DNA from: Streptomyces sp. JH14
GTDB lineage: Bacteria; Actinomycetota; Actinomycetes; Streptomycetales; Streptomycetaceae
Assembly: GCF_029428675.1 (NCBI RefSeq)
Contig: NZ_JAJNEL010000001.1
Coordinates: 3,100,001-3,164,000, forward strand
Length of the DNA stretch: 64,000 bases
Direction: 5' to 3'
Position numbers and translations under genes: made by a program. Shown here piece by piece: positions 25,877 to 34,042 of the stretch (within the stretch, counting starts at the first letter, position 1; each line of letters starts with the position of its first letter). The notes below the pieces were generated by a model, which was given only the letters and a program-made list of their open reading frames with translations, searched no databases and was not told the origin of the DNA.

Positions 25877-25902
25877 CCCCCCGGTGCTCGAACACCGGAG
25901 GG
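25877..25902 (+). terminator. Hairpin after HTH-like gene
   Basis: CCGGTG / CACCGG stem with CCCC and GGGG extending it past one mismatch. It lies in the 112-bp gap between 25851 and 25964. Likely terminator or attenuator. Confidence 0.5.
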
Positions 25903-25963
25903 GCGCGCGCGTCGCCCGACTCCCTGACCGAGCACTTCCTGACTAGACCAGGAGGCATCGGCT

Positions 25964-26086
25964 ATGGCCGATCATTCCATGCGCACCCCTGTGTGCGTAT
26001 CCCCGCCGGACCCCCGTGACAGCGACCCGGACATGGACGAGGCCCTGCGCCGCGTCCGTAACCCCCGGCCGGCGGTGGCCCGATGA
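25964..26086 (+). CDS. 40-residue peptide
   Basis: ATG at 25964 after CCAGGAGGCATCGGCT gives MADHSMRTPVCVSPPDPRDS and ends MDEALRRVRNPRPAVAR. The stop overlaps the next ATG (ATGA), and the good ribosome site supports it as a real small gene coupled to the next one. No function can be inferred. Confidence 0.5.
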   Translation: MADHSMRTPVCVSPPDPRDSDPDMDEALRRVRNPRPAVAR

Positions 26087-26355
26087 GCGCCGGCCTCGTC
26101 CTCAGCGACGACACCCGCACCCTCCTCGGCCTCCTCGCCGACAAGCTCGACGCCCACCGGCCCAACGCCGTGATGCTCGAAGCGACCCGACTCGCCCAGG
26201 CCCTCGTGTTCGCCGAGCAGCTGCACGGCCCCACCGAGAAGGCGTTCGCCGCCGAGCAGGACCTCCTCGCCGCCGCCCCGCGGGTCCGCGACAACCAGAC
26301 GAGGGGCGAGTACGCCGAGCTCCTCCGGCTCATTGCCAAGGGGGTGTCACAGTGA
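26083..26355 (+). CDS. Hypothetical helical protein
   Basis: 90 residues, ATGA overlap with the preceding peptide gene. All-helical, Ala/Leu-rich (LLGLLADKLDAHRPNAVMLE). Its stop overlaps the next GTG. No family recognised. Confidence 0.55.
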   Translation: MSAGLVLSDDTRTLLGLLADKLDAHRPNAVMLEATRLAQALVFAEQLHGPTEKAFAAEQDLLAAAPRVRDNQTRGEYAELLRLIAKGVSQ

Positions 26356-26645
26356 CCGCGTTCCACGATGGCGCCAGCAGCACGGACCCCACCCGCAACC
26401 TCCTCACGGCCGTGCTCGAAGCGCTCGACATCCCCCACCCCGCGACCATCGGCGACACCGAGACGCACGACCAGATCCTGGCCGACCGCGCCATGCACGC
26501 GGCGATCGCGCTCCGCAGCGTCCTCGACGACAAGCCCCAGATGAGCGTCGAGTGGACGACCACATACCTGCGGGAACGCCTCGCCGAGCACCCGCCTACC
26601 GGCTACCGCCACTACGGCACCCCGCGGACGGAGGCCGGCCAGTGA
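26352..26645 (+). CDS. Hypothetical protein
   Basis: 97 residues, GTG start overlapping the previous stop. Helical N-terminal part (NLLTAVLEALDIPHPATIGD) and a C-terminal tyrosine-rich tail. Member of the coupled small-gene chain 25964-28175. Confidence 0.52.
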   Translation: MTAFHDGASSTDPTRNLLTAVLEALDIPHPATIGDTETHDQILADRAMHAAIALRSVLDDKPQMSVEWTTTYLRERLAEHPPTGYRHYGTPRTEAGQ

Positions 26646-27013
26646 GCGCCCCGCGCACCGTCACGGTGCACACCGCCGACCACGGCGCCCTCGTAATCCC
26701 TGAGCCCCAGTGGTGCATCGCACCGCATGCCGCCGAGGGCTACCGGGTGGACATCGAGCACTACGGCACCCAGACGCCGCTCCTCGTGCCCACCGCCTGC
26801 CACGGGCTCGCCGCCGCGCTTCCCGTGTTCTTCGCCTGGCGGCCGTTCAGCCCGACCGACAGCCGGATCCACGCCGTGATCGAGCTGGACCAGTGGCACG
26901 AGTTCGACCCGGCAGGCCTCCTCCAGGCCGCCGACGCCCTCGTCGAGCACGCCGCCGTCCTCCGCGTCCACGCCCGGCAACTCGCCGCCCTGCTCACCGA
27001 GGAGAACCAGTGA
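26642..27013 (+). CDS. Hypothetical protein (DUF6907-like?)
   Basis: 123 residues, GTG start overlapping the previous stop. It begins TVTVHTADHGALVIPEPQWC and contains ARQL near the end. This resembles small Streptomyces proteins that I recall being grouped under DUF6907, an uncertain recollection. Function unknown. Confidence 0.52.
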   Translation: MSAPRTVTVHTADHGALVIPEPQWCIAPHAAEGYRVDIEHYGTQTPLLVPTACHGLAAALPVFFAWRPFSPTDSRIHAVIELDQWHEFDPAGLLQAADALVEHAAVLRVHARQLAALLTEENQ

Positions 27014-27864
27014 AGCGCGACCCGCTCCTGTGGGGCGCCCTGATCGCCGTCCTCGTCGTCCTCGCGTCAGCGGAGTACGACCTGGCCCGCGCCTGCGGCT
27101 TCGGCACCTACGTCGCCGCCGGCGTCCCCGGGGCCCTCGACATCTACGCAGTGAAGGCGCTGCGGGCGAAGCGGGACGTCACCGCGGCGGTCATCGCCCT
27201 CATCCTCGTGAACGCCGCGTCGCACCTGGTGAGCTCCGGCATCGTTCCGGTGTCGTGGCCGCTGGTGGTCGCCGTGTCTGCGATCGCCCCGCTCGTCCTG
27301 TGGCGCGTTCACCGGCTCAGCGAGGCACCCTCCATTGCTCAGCAGGCAACGGAGGCACTGCCAGCGCCAGTCGAGGATCGGAACCTTCACGCCGAGCTGG
27401 CCGCCGCCAAGGTCGCCAGGGTGTACGGCGACCCGGTGGTCATCCGACGCCGCCCCGAGGTGGTACCCGCCGGGGTCACCCTGCTGCCCATCGTCGCCCC
27501 CGAGCCGACCACCGAGGTGACCATCGAACGAGTCGCCGTCGAGCCCGAGCAGGTGGTCACCCGGCCCGCGATCGAGACCGACTGGAAGATGCTCGACTGG
27601 TCATCCCTCGACACCATCGATGACCATCAGCGCCCGGCCGAGCTGACCAGCAACCTGGCCGCCGCCGAACCCCGACAGGTGGTCACCGTCCCGGTCACCA
27701 TCACCCACGCTGAACTGCGGCGACAGGCCCGCAAGCTCAACCGGGAACTGGTATCCGAGACCGGCAAGCAGGTGACCATCGAACGGCTCCGCGAGGAGTA
27801 CGGGCTGTCTCGCCGCGACGCCACCGACCTCCGCCGCGACATCGTAGGAAGCAGCCGGTCATGA
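27010..27864 (+). CDS. Multi-pass membrane protein, Spd-like
   Basis: 284 residues, GTG overlapping the previous stop. Four hydrophobic segments in the first 105 residues (LLWGALIAVLVVLASAEYDL; a segment around AAGVPGALDIYAVKAL; AAVIALILVNAASHLVS; WPLVVAVSAIAPLVLWRVHR). A soluble C-terminal half ends in a helix-turn-helix-like stretch (TIERLREEYGLSRRDATDLR). This membrane-plus-DNA-binding layout matches the DUF2637/SpdB-type spread proteins of Streptomyces conjugative plasmids. Inferred role: work with the FtsK/TraB-like translocase downstream. It carries the second copy of the 18-nt repeat shared with ssb. Confidence 0.65.
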   Translation: MKRDPLLWGALIAVLVVLASAEYDLARACGFGTYVAAGVPGALDIYAVKALRAKRDVTAAVIALILVNAASHLVSSGIVPVSWPLVVAVSAIAPLVLWRVHRLSEAPSIAQQATEALPAPVEDRNLHAELAAAKVARVYGDPVVIRRRPEVVPAGVTLLPIVAPEPTTEVTIERVAVEPEQVVTRPAIETDWKMLDWSSLDTIDDHQRPAELTSNLAAAEPRQVVTVPVTITHAELRRQARKLNRELVSETGKQVTIERLREEYGLSRRDATDLRRDIVGSSRS

Positions 27865-28175
27865 GCGACCTCAGCAAGGCGTCGCAGGAAGCCATCGACG
27901 CCGCCCGCCAGTCCGATCAGTACGCCGTGATCCTCGCCGCGGTCACCGCCGCACAGCAGGCGCAGCAGCACGCGCCGGCCTGTCACCACCCGCAGCCCGC
28001 AGCCCGGACGTCCGGGGGCGCCGCGAAGTGGATCGGTATCGGGGTCGGCGGGTCGGTGTTCCTGCTGACCGTGGCCGTGTCCGCGATCGCCGTAGCCATC
28101 TCCGCGGTGGCCCTGACCATCTGCCTGCTGATCCTGCGCTCCGTGTGGCAGGACATCCGCAAGGGCGGCGACTGA
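27861..28175 (+). CDS. Small membrane protein, Spd-like
   Basis: 104 residues; the ATG overlaps the previous stop. A helical N-terminus and a His-rich linker (APACHHPQPAART) are followed by two adjoining hydrophobic helices (about 52-95) and a basic end. Its position next to the larger membrane protein suggests they act together in the membrane. Confidence 0.6.
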   Translation: MSDLSKASQEAIDAARQSDQYAVILAAVTAAQQAQQHAPACHHPQPAARTSGGAAKWIGIGVGGSVFLLTVAVSAIAVAISAVALTICLLILRSVWQDIRKGGD

Positions 28176-28231
28176 TGCCCGCGCACAAGGCAAACCACCG
28201 CCCATCACCCCAACCACCGAGAGGACCAGCC

Positions 28232-28522
28232 ATGACCACGCAGACCGAGAACACCTGGCGCAGTCGGATCACCTTCGAGGTGCACGCCCTCTTCCGTGCC
28301 GTGAGGAAGACCGCCCAGGCCATCCACCACCTCAGCACCAACCCCGTCGTCACAACGGCTGGCATCGCCGTCGCCGTCTTCCTCTGGCTGGCCGCCCCTA
28401 TCGCCATCGCCGCCGCGTTCACGCCGGTCGGCCTCTACCTCGGCCTCGCCTGGGCCATCGACGGCAACGAGAAGACCTGCCCGATCTGCCGTCACAACCA
28501 CCGCACCGCCCCTGCTGCCTGA
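28232..28522 (+). CDS. Membrane protein with C-terminal CxxC
   Basis: 96 residues from the ATG at 28232 (GAGAGGACCAGCC upstream); an in-frame ATG at 28175 is less likely. Two hydrophobic helices (about 35-72) and a terminal CPICRHNH motif that could bind a metal. Third membrane protein in a row before the translocase. Confidence 0.6.
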   Translation: MTTQTENTWRSRITFEVHALFRAVRKTAQAIHHLSTNPVVTTAGIAVAVFLWLAAPIAIAAAFTPVGLYLGLAWAIDGNEKTCPICRHNHRTAPAA

Positions 28523-28538
28523 CCAGAAGGAGAGCCCC

Positions 28539-28865
28539 ATGTACAGCTACACCCCGGCAGAAAAGCGGCAGCGCGCAAAGCTGTTCCGCCAGGGCTTCCA
28601 CCAGGCCCTCGCCGACTGCGTCGACCCGAAGGTGAACGCCCGTATCGACGCCATCGACCGAGTCGCCGCCGAGCGCGGACAGCGGGAGCTCAACGCCCTG
28701 CACGCGGTACGGGAGAAGGACCGCCAGGCCGTCGCTACCGCCAAGGCCACACTGCGCACCGCGCCGTGGGCCGAGCGGGCCGCGGCCAGGCGGCAGGTGC
28801 GGGATGCCGAGCAGCAGCTCAGGCGCTCCGAGCGGGCCGTGAACCGGGCCGAACGCCGCGACTAG
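28539..28865 (+). CDS. Coiled-coil protein
   Basis: 108 residues after AGAAGGAGAGCCCC. Almost entirely charged helix (AERGQRELNALHAVREKDRQ; RRQVRDAEQQLRRSERAVNR). It may be an accessory to the translocase that follows. A perfect 13-bp hairpin separates them. Confidence 0.58.
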   Translation: MYSYTPAEKRQRAKLFRQGFHQALADCVDPKVNARIDAIDRVAAERGQRELNALHAVREKDRQAVATAKATLRTAPWAERAAARRQVRDAEQQLRRSERAVNRAERRD

Positions 28866-28871
28866 CCACAC

Positions 28872-28914
28872 CACGGGGCGGCCGTCATCCGCCAAGACAG
28901 CCGGCCGCCCCGTG
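28872..28914 (+). terminator. Hairpin before the translocase gene
   Basis: CACGGGGCGGCCG (28872-28884) pairs with CGGCCGCCCCGTG (28902-28914), 17-nt loop. Probable terminator or attenuator. Confidence 0.65.
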
Positions 28915-28950
28915 CCCCCGCACCTCACCAGAGAGCAGGAGACCCACATC

Positions 28951-31098
28951 ATGACCGAAAGCATCGTCCGCCCGGTCAACGGGCACGCCATTGAGAAGCT
29001 GCGCCCCATCAGCCCCGACGCCCTCGACAAGACGACCACCGCCCCGGCCAACCTGGTAAAACCGCTGGTCAAGCCGCCTGGGCCGCGCCTGTACGTCCGC
29101 GCTGGACGGGCCGTCAAGCACGTCGCCACCCACGATCGCACCCGCACCGCCGGGCACCTCGTCGTCCGCCACGGCGGCTACCTGGCCGGCGGCACCCGGA
29201 TCGTCATCCGCCGCGCCTGGGACGCCCGCAGCGCCGCACGGTACGAGCGGATGATCCGCGCCGCCGAGGCCGCCGGGAACCTTGAAGAGGCCAAGGAGTG
29301 GGAGGAGCGTGGCCAGCAGTTCCGTGCCGCCCGTCACCGCCGCCGCATGGAGATGCTGACGTCCCCGCAGCAGCTGGCCAAGAGCGCCGTGGCGGGTACC
29401 GCAGTTGGCGCCGGCCTGCTGCTCGGCACCGGGGTCGCCCTGGCCGTCGCCAACAAGGACATCAGCGACGTCCTCGCCCCGACGCTGTTCCTCGTCGACG
29501 CGATCCGGTGGGCCGTCATCATCGGCACGGTCGTCTGGGGCGTCGCCTCGATGATCCTGCCGTGGGCCATCCTCGCCGGACTGTGGGCCGTCGGACGGCA
29601 GATGCACACCGCCCCGGAATGGGCGCTGCCCGCGAACGTGCGCAGCGGCGACGGGGCACCGATCACCCCGTCGATCGTGGTCACCGCCATGCGTGACCTG
29701 GGCGTTTCCGCACTGAAGGCGGCCATCAAGGAGATGGGCGACGTCGGCGCGCAGATGCTCAGCCTGATCACGATCGCCGGGTGCGGTGTCGAGGTCGACG
29801 TACACCTGCCGTCCGGGGTCAGTACCGCGGAGATTCAGAGCCGCCGGCGCAAGCTCGCGGAGAACCTGAACCGGCATGAGCACGAGGTGTTCATCACGAT
29901 CCCCCCGTCGCCGCGGACGGTGCGCCTGTGGATCGCGGACAGCGGCGCCCTGGACGAGCCGATCGGCCCGTCTCCGCTGGTCACCGACATGGATGTGACC
30001 GCGAACTACAAGACCGGGCGGGCCCCGTGGGGGCAGGATCTCCGCGGCGACGCGGCCCTGATCAGCCTCTTTCAGCGGATGCTGCTCATCACCGGGCTGT
30101 CGAACCAGGGGAAGACCGCGAGCCTGCGGGCGCTGGCCCTGTGGCTGGCGTCCGACCCGACGGTCGAGTTCCGCCTCGGCGACCTCAAGGGTGTTGGCGA
30201 CTGGGCGATGTTCAAGGGCCTGGCCACCGTGCTGATCGAAGGGCCGACCGACGAGCACGTCATGGCGGTCACCGAGATGGCCGAGGAGGCGGTCCGCGAG
30301 ATGAACCGGCGGCTGCTCTCCCCGGACGGGAAGACGGCCCACCCGATCGTCGTCATCGTCGACGAGGCGCAGGTCGCCTACGGGTCCGGGGCCGTCGACG
30401 GCAACAAGATCCCCTACGGCGGCTCCAAGGCGACGAGCAGGTATTTCCGTGCCATAAAGGCGATCCACGACCAGGGGCGCGCGGTGAATATCACCACGTG
30501 GGAAGGCACGCAGGACCCGACGAACGAGAACCTGCCGAAGCGGTCCCGCGAGGGCAACCACATCCGCTCGTCGCTGGTCCTCGGCACAGAGTCGCAGGCC
30601 CGCATGGCGATCGGGGACGCAGCGATCGACGGGGGCGCCGCACCGCACAAGCTGCGCCAGGGCCTCGACAAGGGCACGGTCGTCGTCGCGGGTGACGGCA
30701 TCAAGCTGGCCGCCGGCCAGACGTCCGTGACGGTGCGCACGCACTACATCGACGAGGACCACGCCAAGGAGATTGCCGAGCGGGCCAAGCAGCGCCGCAG
30801 CGCAGTCACCACGCGGGCCGCGGCCGAGTCGGTCGAAGAGGTCGACGCTCTCGCCGACATCGCGTTCGTCCTTGCCGACCTTCCGCGGATGCGGACGCAG
30901 GAGGTGCTGCAGCGGCTCGCCGAGAAGAACCCGCAGGAGTACCGCGAGTGGACGCCGGGCGACCTCAAGCAGCTGCTCGACGACGTCGGCCACGGCGAGT
31001 ACAAGACCGACGGCGGGCGCATGCACGTCAGCCGGGAGCGCATCGAGAGGGCCATCGAGGAGCGCGGCCAGGCCGACGACGAGGCAACCGAAGCGTAG
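28951..31098 (+). CDS. FtsK/TraB-type DNA translocase
   Basis: 715 residues; ATG at 28951 after GAGAGCAGGAGACCCACATC. Two membrane helices (about 155-180 and 190-225) are followed by a motor domain. Walker A is LLITGLSNQGKTASLRALAL (about 379-398). A strand reading EFRLGDLKGVGDWAMF matches the FtsK D-L-K motif. Walker B is HPIVVIVDEAQ. The RQGLDKGTVVVAGDG region matches the late FtsK motif, and a C-terminal winged-helix-like part (about 625-700) could bind DNA. In Streptomyces, such proteins (TraB/TraSA) move double-stranded plasmid DNA between hyphae. It is unusual in a phage that also has full packaging terminases. Confidence 0.85.
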   Translation: MTESIVRPVNGHAIEKLRPISPDALDKTTTAPANLVKPLVKPPGPRLYVRAGRAVKHVATHDRTRTAGHLVVRHGGYLAGGTRIVIRRAWDARSAARYERMIRAAEAAGNLEEAKEWEERGQQFRAARHRRRMEMLTSPQQLAKSAVAGTAVGAGLLLGTGVALAVANKDISDVLAPTLFLVDAIRWAVIIGTVVWGVASMILPWAILAGLWAVGRQMHTAPEWALPANVRSGDGAPITPSIVVTAMRDLGVSALKAAIKEMGDVGAQMLSLITIAGCGVEVDVHLPSGVSTAEIQSRRRKLAENLNRHEHEVFITIPPSPRTVRLWIADSGALDEPIGPSPLVTDMDVTANYKTGRAPWGQDLRGDAALISLFQRMLLITGLSNQGKTASLRALALWLASDPTVEFRLGDLKGVGDWAMFKGLATVLIEGPTDEHVMAVTEMAEEAVREMNRRLLSPDGKTAHPIVVIVDEAQVAYGSGAVDGNKIPYGGSKATSRYFRAIKAIHDQGRAVNITTWEGTQDPTNENLPKRSREGNHIRSSLVLGTESQARMAIGDAAIDGGAAPHKLRQGLDKGTVVVAGDGIKLAAGQTSVTVRTHYIDEDHAKEIAERAKQRRSAVTTRAAAESVEEVDALADIAFVLADLPRMRTQEVLQRLAEKNPQEYREWTPGDLKQLLDDVGHGEYKTDGGRMHVSRERIERAIEERGQADDEATEA

Positions 31099-31204
31099 GG
31101 AGGCGGCAGGGAGGCGGGGAGTTCTCCCCGATCAACTCCCTGCATCCTAAAACCGCCCTTGATCAGGTAAAACGACGATTCAGGGAGGCAGGGAGCGCGG
31201 TTCG

Positions 31205-31250
31205 AGTAGGGGCCAGAACGGGCGTATGAGCGCCTCTCCTGGCCCCTACT
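31205..31250 (+). terminator. Terminator after the translocase
   Basis: AGTAGGGGCCAG (31205-31216) and CTGGCCCCTACT (31239-31250) pair perfectly, with a second small GGCG/CGCC stem in the loop. The gap 31099-31306 otherwise holds no gene. Confidence 0.75.
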
Positions 31251-31306
31251 GCCGTCTCCCTCGCCCGCAGACCACCGACCGCACGCAGGACCGGCACACT
31301 GGTCAC

Positions 31307-31483
31307 ATGCAGCCGCTCCTCGTCGACGTGTACGCCGCCCAGGCCGCCACCGGCATCAAGGCCGGAACCCTCCGCGTGTGGCTCCACCGCGGCAAGCTCA
31401 CCCACCACGGCCACGACCAGGCCGGCCGAACCCTCGTCGACCTCAACGAAGTTGCACCACGGCCAATGGTCAACGCCGCTTGA
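31307..31483 (+). CDS. Small MerR/excisionase-type HTH protein
   Basis: 58 residues from the ATG at 31307. AAQAATGIKAGTLRVWLHRG, then LTHHGHDQAGRTLVDLNEV, is the short winged helix-turn-helix of excisionase/MerR type that reads a single DNA site. It stands alone between two terminators at the junction of the replication and morphogenesis halves. It could be a late regulator or the recombination directionality factor for the integrase; neither is shown. Confidence 0.65.
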   Translation: MQPLLVDVYAAQAATGIKAGTLRVWLHRGKLTHHGHDQAGRTLVDLNEVAPRPMVNAA

Positions 31484-31546
31484 ACCAGTAAGCCGCAGGT
31501 GTAACACTGAGGGCACATCCGGCATGCCCGGACACCGCAGACAACG

Positions 31547-31583
31547 CGACGGCCCCGACCAATCCCCCCGGTCGGGGCCGTCG
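31547..31583 (+). terminator. Perfect 14-bp hairpin before the morphogenesis half
   Basis: CGACGGCCCCGACC (31547-31560) and GGTCGGGGCCGTCG (31570-31583), 9-nt loop. It ends 21 bp before the ATG of the GDPD gene and so could act as terminator of upstream transcription or as a leader hairpin. Confidence 0.75.
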
Positions 31584-31604
31584 TCGTACCCGGAGGAGGT
31601 CGAC

Positions 31605-33440
31605 ATGGCCCTGCCCCCCGGCCTCCAGACCGTGACCGTGGTCGATAGCCGCACGCACCCCGACGGTGGCCCCATGCGCGGCCGCGTCGTCCTCACGCCC
31701 GAAGTGCCCGTCGTCACCAGCGCCGAACACGGCACCATCGTCATGGGCAGTGCCGAAGTTGCATGGGTCGACGGCGACTTCAGCGTCACCGTCCTCGCAT
31801 GCGACGCAGACGGCATCACCCCCACCGGGTGGACCTACCGCGTCACCGAGCGCCCATACGACGCCGAGGTCCGCTCGTACCCCGTACTCCTCACCGCAGG
31901 CATGGGCACCATCGACCTTGCGTCCCTGGCCCCCGTCGAGCCGTACACCGGGGACTACGTCCTCGTACCGGGCCCGCCCGGACCGCAAGGCCCGGCCGGC
32001 AGCCAGGCGAACGCCCAGGCGTACACCGATACCGCCGTCGCTGGCGAGGTGACGCGCTCCAACGCCGCCTACGTCCCCCAGGCCGCCGTCACCATCACCA
32101 ACCTGCTGTCCACGGTCCCCGCGTACTTCGGGCACCGCGGGCAGGGCATGGTCAGTCCCGAGCACACCATGGCTGGCTACCAGGCCGCCGTGGCGTCCGG
32201 GGCGCAGGCCATCGAGGTCTCGGTGAACGTGACCGCCGACGGGACGCTCGTCTGCATCCACGACACGACCCTGACCCGGACCACGTACAGCACCGGCGCG
32301 GTCAACACGTGGACGTGGCCGGAGCTGAAGAACCGGGTCCTCACCAACGGGCGAACGCTGCAAGGGCAAGGGTGGACCGACCAGCCCATCCCCACCCTGC
32401 GCGAAGTCCTCGACACCTTCCTCGGCAAGGTCGTCATCTTCCTGGAAGCCAAGGGCAACGACGCCGTCGTCCCGCTCCAGCAGATGCTGACCACCTTCTA
32501 CCCGACGGCCAACAAGAGCGTCGTATGGAAGGCGCACGTCGGCACGGCGAGCCTGCCGTGGGCAAAGGGCGCCGGCTTCAAGACTTGGGTGTACGTCGAC
32601 GACGGCACCACCGACGCGGCTATGGACGGCAAGGACTCCAACGTCGACTACTGGGGCGTCCAGACCACCATGGCCGACGCCCGCGTCACTCAGATCGTCG
32701 CCCGCGGCAAGCCCGTCTTCTCCTGGCCCGTCTACCGACGCAGCCAGCGCGACCGGCTCAGCGGCCTCGGCGTCGTCGGCATGATGACCAGCGACATCCA
32801 GTACGTCAGCCGCAGCACCCCGATGCGTACCGCAAGTAACTGGTCCACTCAGGTCAAGGAGCCGGGCGGCGTCCCGACCCTCGATTACGACAGCACCTAC
32901 GCCCTCAAGTGGGACGACGCCCCGAACGTTGGCTGGGTGTACATCAACTCCACCGGCCAGTCCTACGGGCTCGGCACCTACTGCCCGATCGTCGGCGGCG
33001 CCGGCGGGTACCGGATCAGCTTCGACATGAGGTTCGAGGGCATTCCGACCCTGACGACCGAGCACGCCGGGATCTACTTCGGGAAGACCTCGGACGACGC
33101 CTATCGCTTCGGCACGGCCAACGCCACCGGCGGTTACCACATGGTCATGCGGGCCAACGGGCAGATGCAGCTCAACCGACACGCCGCCGGCGTCACTACG
33201 GGCACGGCGCTCGGCACGGCGCAGCCGACGACGGCCGTCGTCGCCGACAACCCCATGTCGTTCCAGCTGGACGTCACCGCGACGACGGTCGAGCTCCGGC
33301 GGACCGACAGCACGGGGTGGACCACCGGGCCGATCGCCGACACGACATACCGCGGGCTGTACTTCGGGCTGTCGAATGGCGGCATCACCAACCTGGCGAC
33401 CAAGCCGCACTGGCGGAACCTCGTCATCACCCAGCTCTAG
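31605..33440 (+). CDS. Tail/receptor protein with GDPD domain and collagen-like stalk
   Basis: 611 residues, strong ribosome site GGAGGAGGTCGAC. Order: a beta-rich N-terminal domain (1-120, as in upper-baseplate proteins), a short collagen-like stalk (PGPPGPQGPAGS), then a glycerophosphodiester phosphodiesterase domain (about 165-405) with YFGHRGQGMVSPEHT, DGTLVCIHDTTLT and VVIFLEAKGND, and finally a concanavalin-like beta domain (about 425-611). In the metal-binding position E-x-D the sequence is AIEVSVN, so the Asp is Ser. GDPD domains on phage tails are thought to cleave glycerophosphate teichoic acids. A second GDPD protein is at 52421-53791. Its place upstream of the terminase, far from the tail genes, is odd. 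Confidence 0.85.
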   Translation: MALPPGLQTVTVVDSRTHPDGGPMRGRVVLTPEVPVVTSAEHGTIVMGSAEVAWVDGDFSVTVLACDADGITPTGWTYRVTERPYDAEVRSYPVLLTAGMGTIDLASLAPVEPYTGDYVLVPGPPGPQGPAGSQANAQAYTDTAVAGEVTRSNAAYVPQAAVTITNLLSTVPAYFGHRGQGMVSPEHTMAGYQAAVASGAQAIEVSVNVTADGTLVCIHDTTLTRTTYSTGAVNTWTWPELKNRVLTNGRTLQGQGWTDQPIPTLREVLDTFLGKVVIFLEAKGNDAVVPLQQMLTTFYPTANKSVVWKAHVGTASLPWAKGAGFKTWVYVDDGTTDAAMDGKDSNVDYWGVQTTMADARVTQIVARGKPVFSWPVYRRSQRDRLSGLGVVGMMTSDIQYVSRSTPMRTASNWSTQVKEPGGVPTLDYDSTYALKWDDAPNVGWVYINSTGQSYGLGTYCPIVGGAGGYRISFDMRFEGIPTLTTEHAGIYFGKTSDDAYRFGTANATGGYHMVMRANGQMQLNRHAAGVTTGTALGTAQPTTAVVADNPMSFQLDVTATTVELRRTDSTGWTTGPIADTTYRGLYFGLSNGGITNLATKPHWRNLVITQL

Positions 33441-33448
33441 GGCTGGCG

Positions 33449-33610
33449 TCAGCGCCCGCGCTTGTTCTTGCCGGCCCACGCAACAGCCAGGCCCCCCAGC
33501 ACGATCGCAGCGCCCAGCACGACGCCTGGCATCCAACCAGCCACTCGACAGCCGACCGCCACAATCAGCCCGGCCGCGACGATTCCCAGCGGAGCATCTA
33601 TCCGCTTCAT
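33449..33610 (-). CDS. Reverse-strand two-helix membrane peptide
   Basis: 53 residues (MKRIDAPLGIVAAGLIVAVG start, KNKRGR end) with two hydrophobic helices and basic ends. It fits exactly into the 215-bp gap between the GDPD and HNH genes, opposite to all neighbours. Ribosome site weak (GGGGGTGG). Such isolated reverse genes in prophages are often expressed in the lysogen, for example for superinfection exclusion; that role is a guess. Confidence 0.5.
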   Translation of the reverse strand: MKRIDAPLGIVAAGLIVAVGCRVAGWMPGVVLGAAIVLGGLAVAWAGKNKRGR

Positions 33611-33655
33611 TCGCACCACCCCCAGGGTGCGACACCGTACAGAGCCGAGGTGACC

Positions 33656-34042
33656 GTGGCCAGACGAACAGGCTGGCGAGTGTGCTCCACGCCGGGGTGC
33701 CCGGAGTACACCGATCAAGGGGGTCGGTGCCCCGACCATCGCAGCGAAGCTGAGCAGCGGCGAGGCAGCGCGCGACAGCGAGGCTACGGACGAGGGCACG
33801 AGACCAGGTTCCGGCCGGCCGTCCTCGCCCGCGACCCGCGGTGCGTATGCACCGAGGAGGCGCACGGACACGGCAGCCCATGCGGCCAACGGTCCGTGCA
33901 CGCAGACCACTGGCCACTCAGCAGACGCGAGCTCACCGCGGCCGGCAAGGACCCTGACGATCCGGCCAACGGGCGCGGCCTGTGCCAGCCATGCCACAGC
34001 AGCGAGACGGCACAGCACCAGCCAGGAGGGTGGAACGCGTGA
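33656..34042 (+). CDS. HNH endonuclease
   Basis: 128 residues; GTG at 33656 has GAGG at the right distance. CSTPGCPEYTDQGGRC gives two Cys pairs near the N-terminus. The HNH core is RDPRCVCTEEAHGHGSPCGQ, then VHADHWPLSRRE, NGRGLCQPCHSSET. HNH proteins beside the terminase are common in cos-type siphoviruses and support terminal cleavage during packaging. It overlaps the following small gene by 4 bp. Confidence 0.88.
   Translation: MARRTGWRVCSTPGCPEYTDQGGRCPDHRSEAEQRRGSARQRGYGRGHETRFRPAVLARDPRCVCTEEAHGHGSPCGQRSVHADHWPLSRRELTAAGKDPDDPANGRGLCQPCHSSETAQHQPGGWNA

Noticed and set aside
31470..33917. 815-residue minus-strand open frame
   Set aside because: Antisense to the GDPD gene; the plus strand has the ribosome site and domain motifs.
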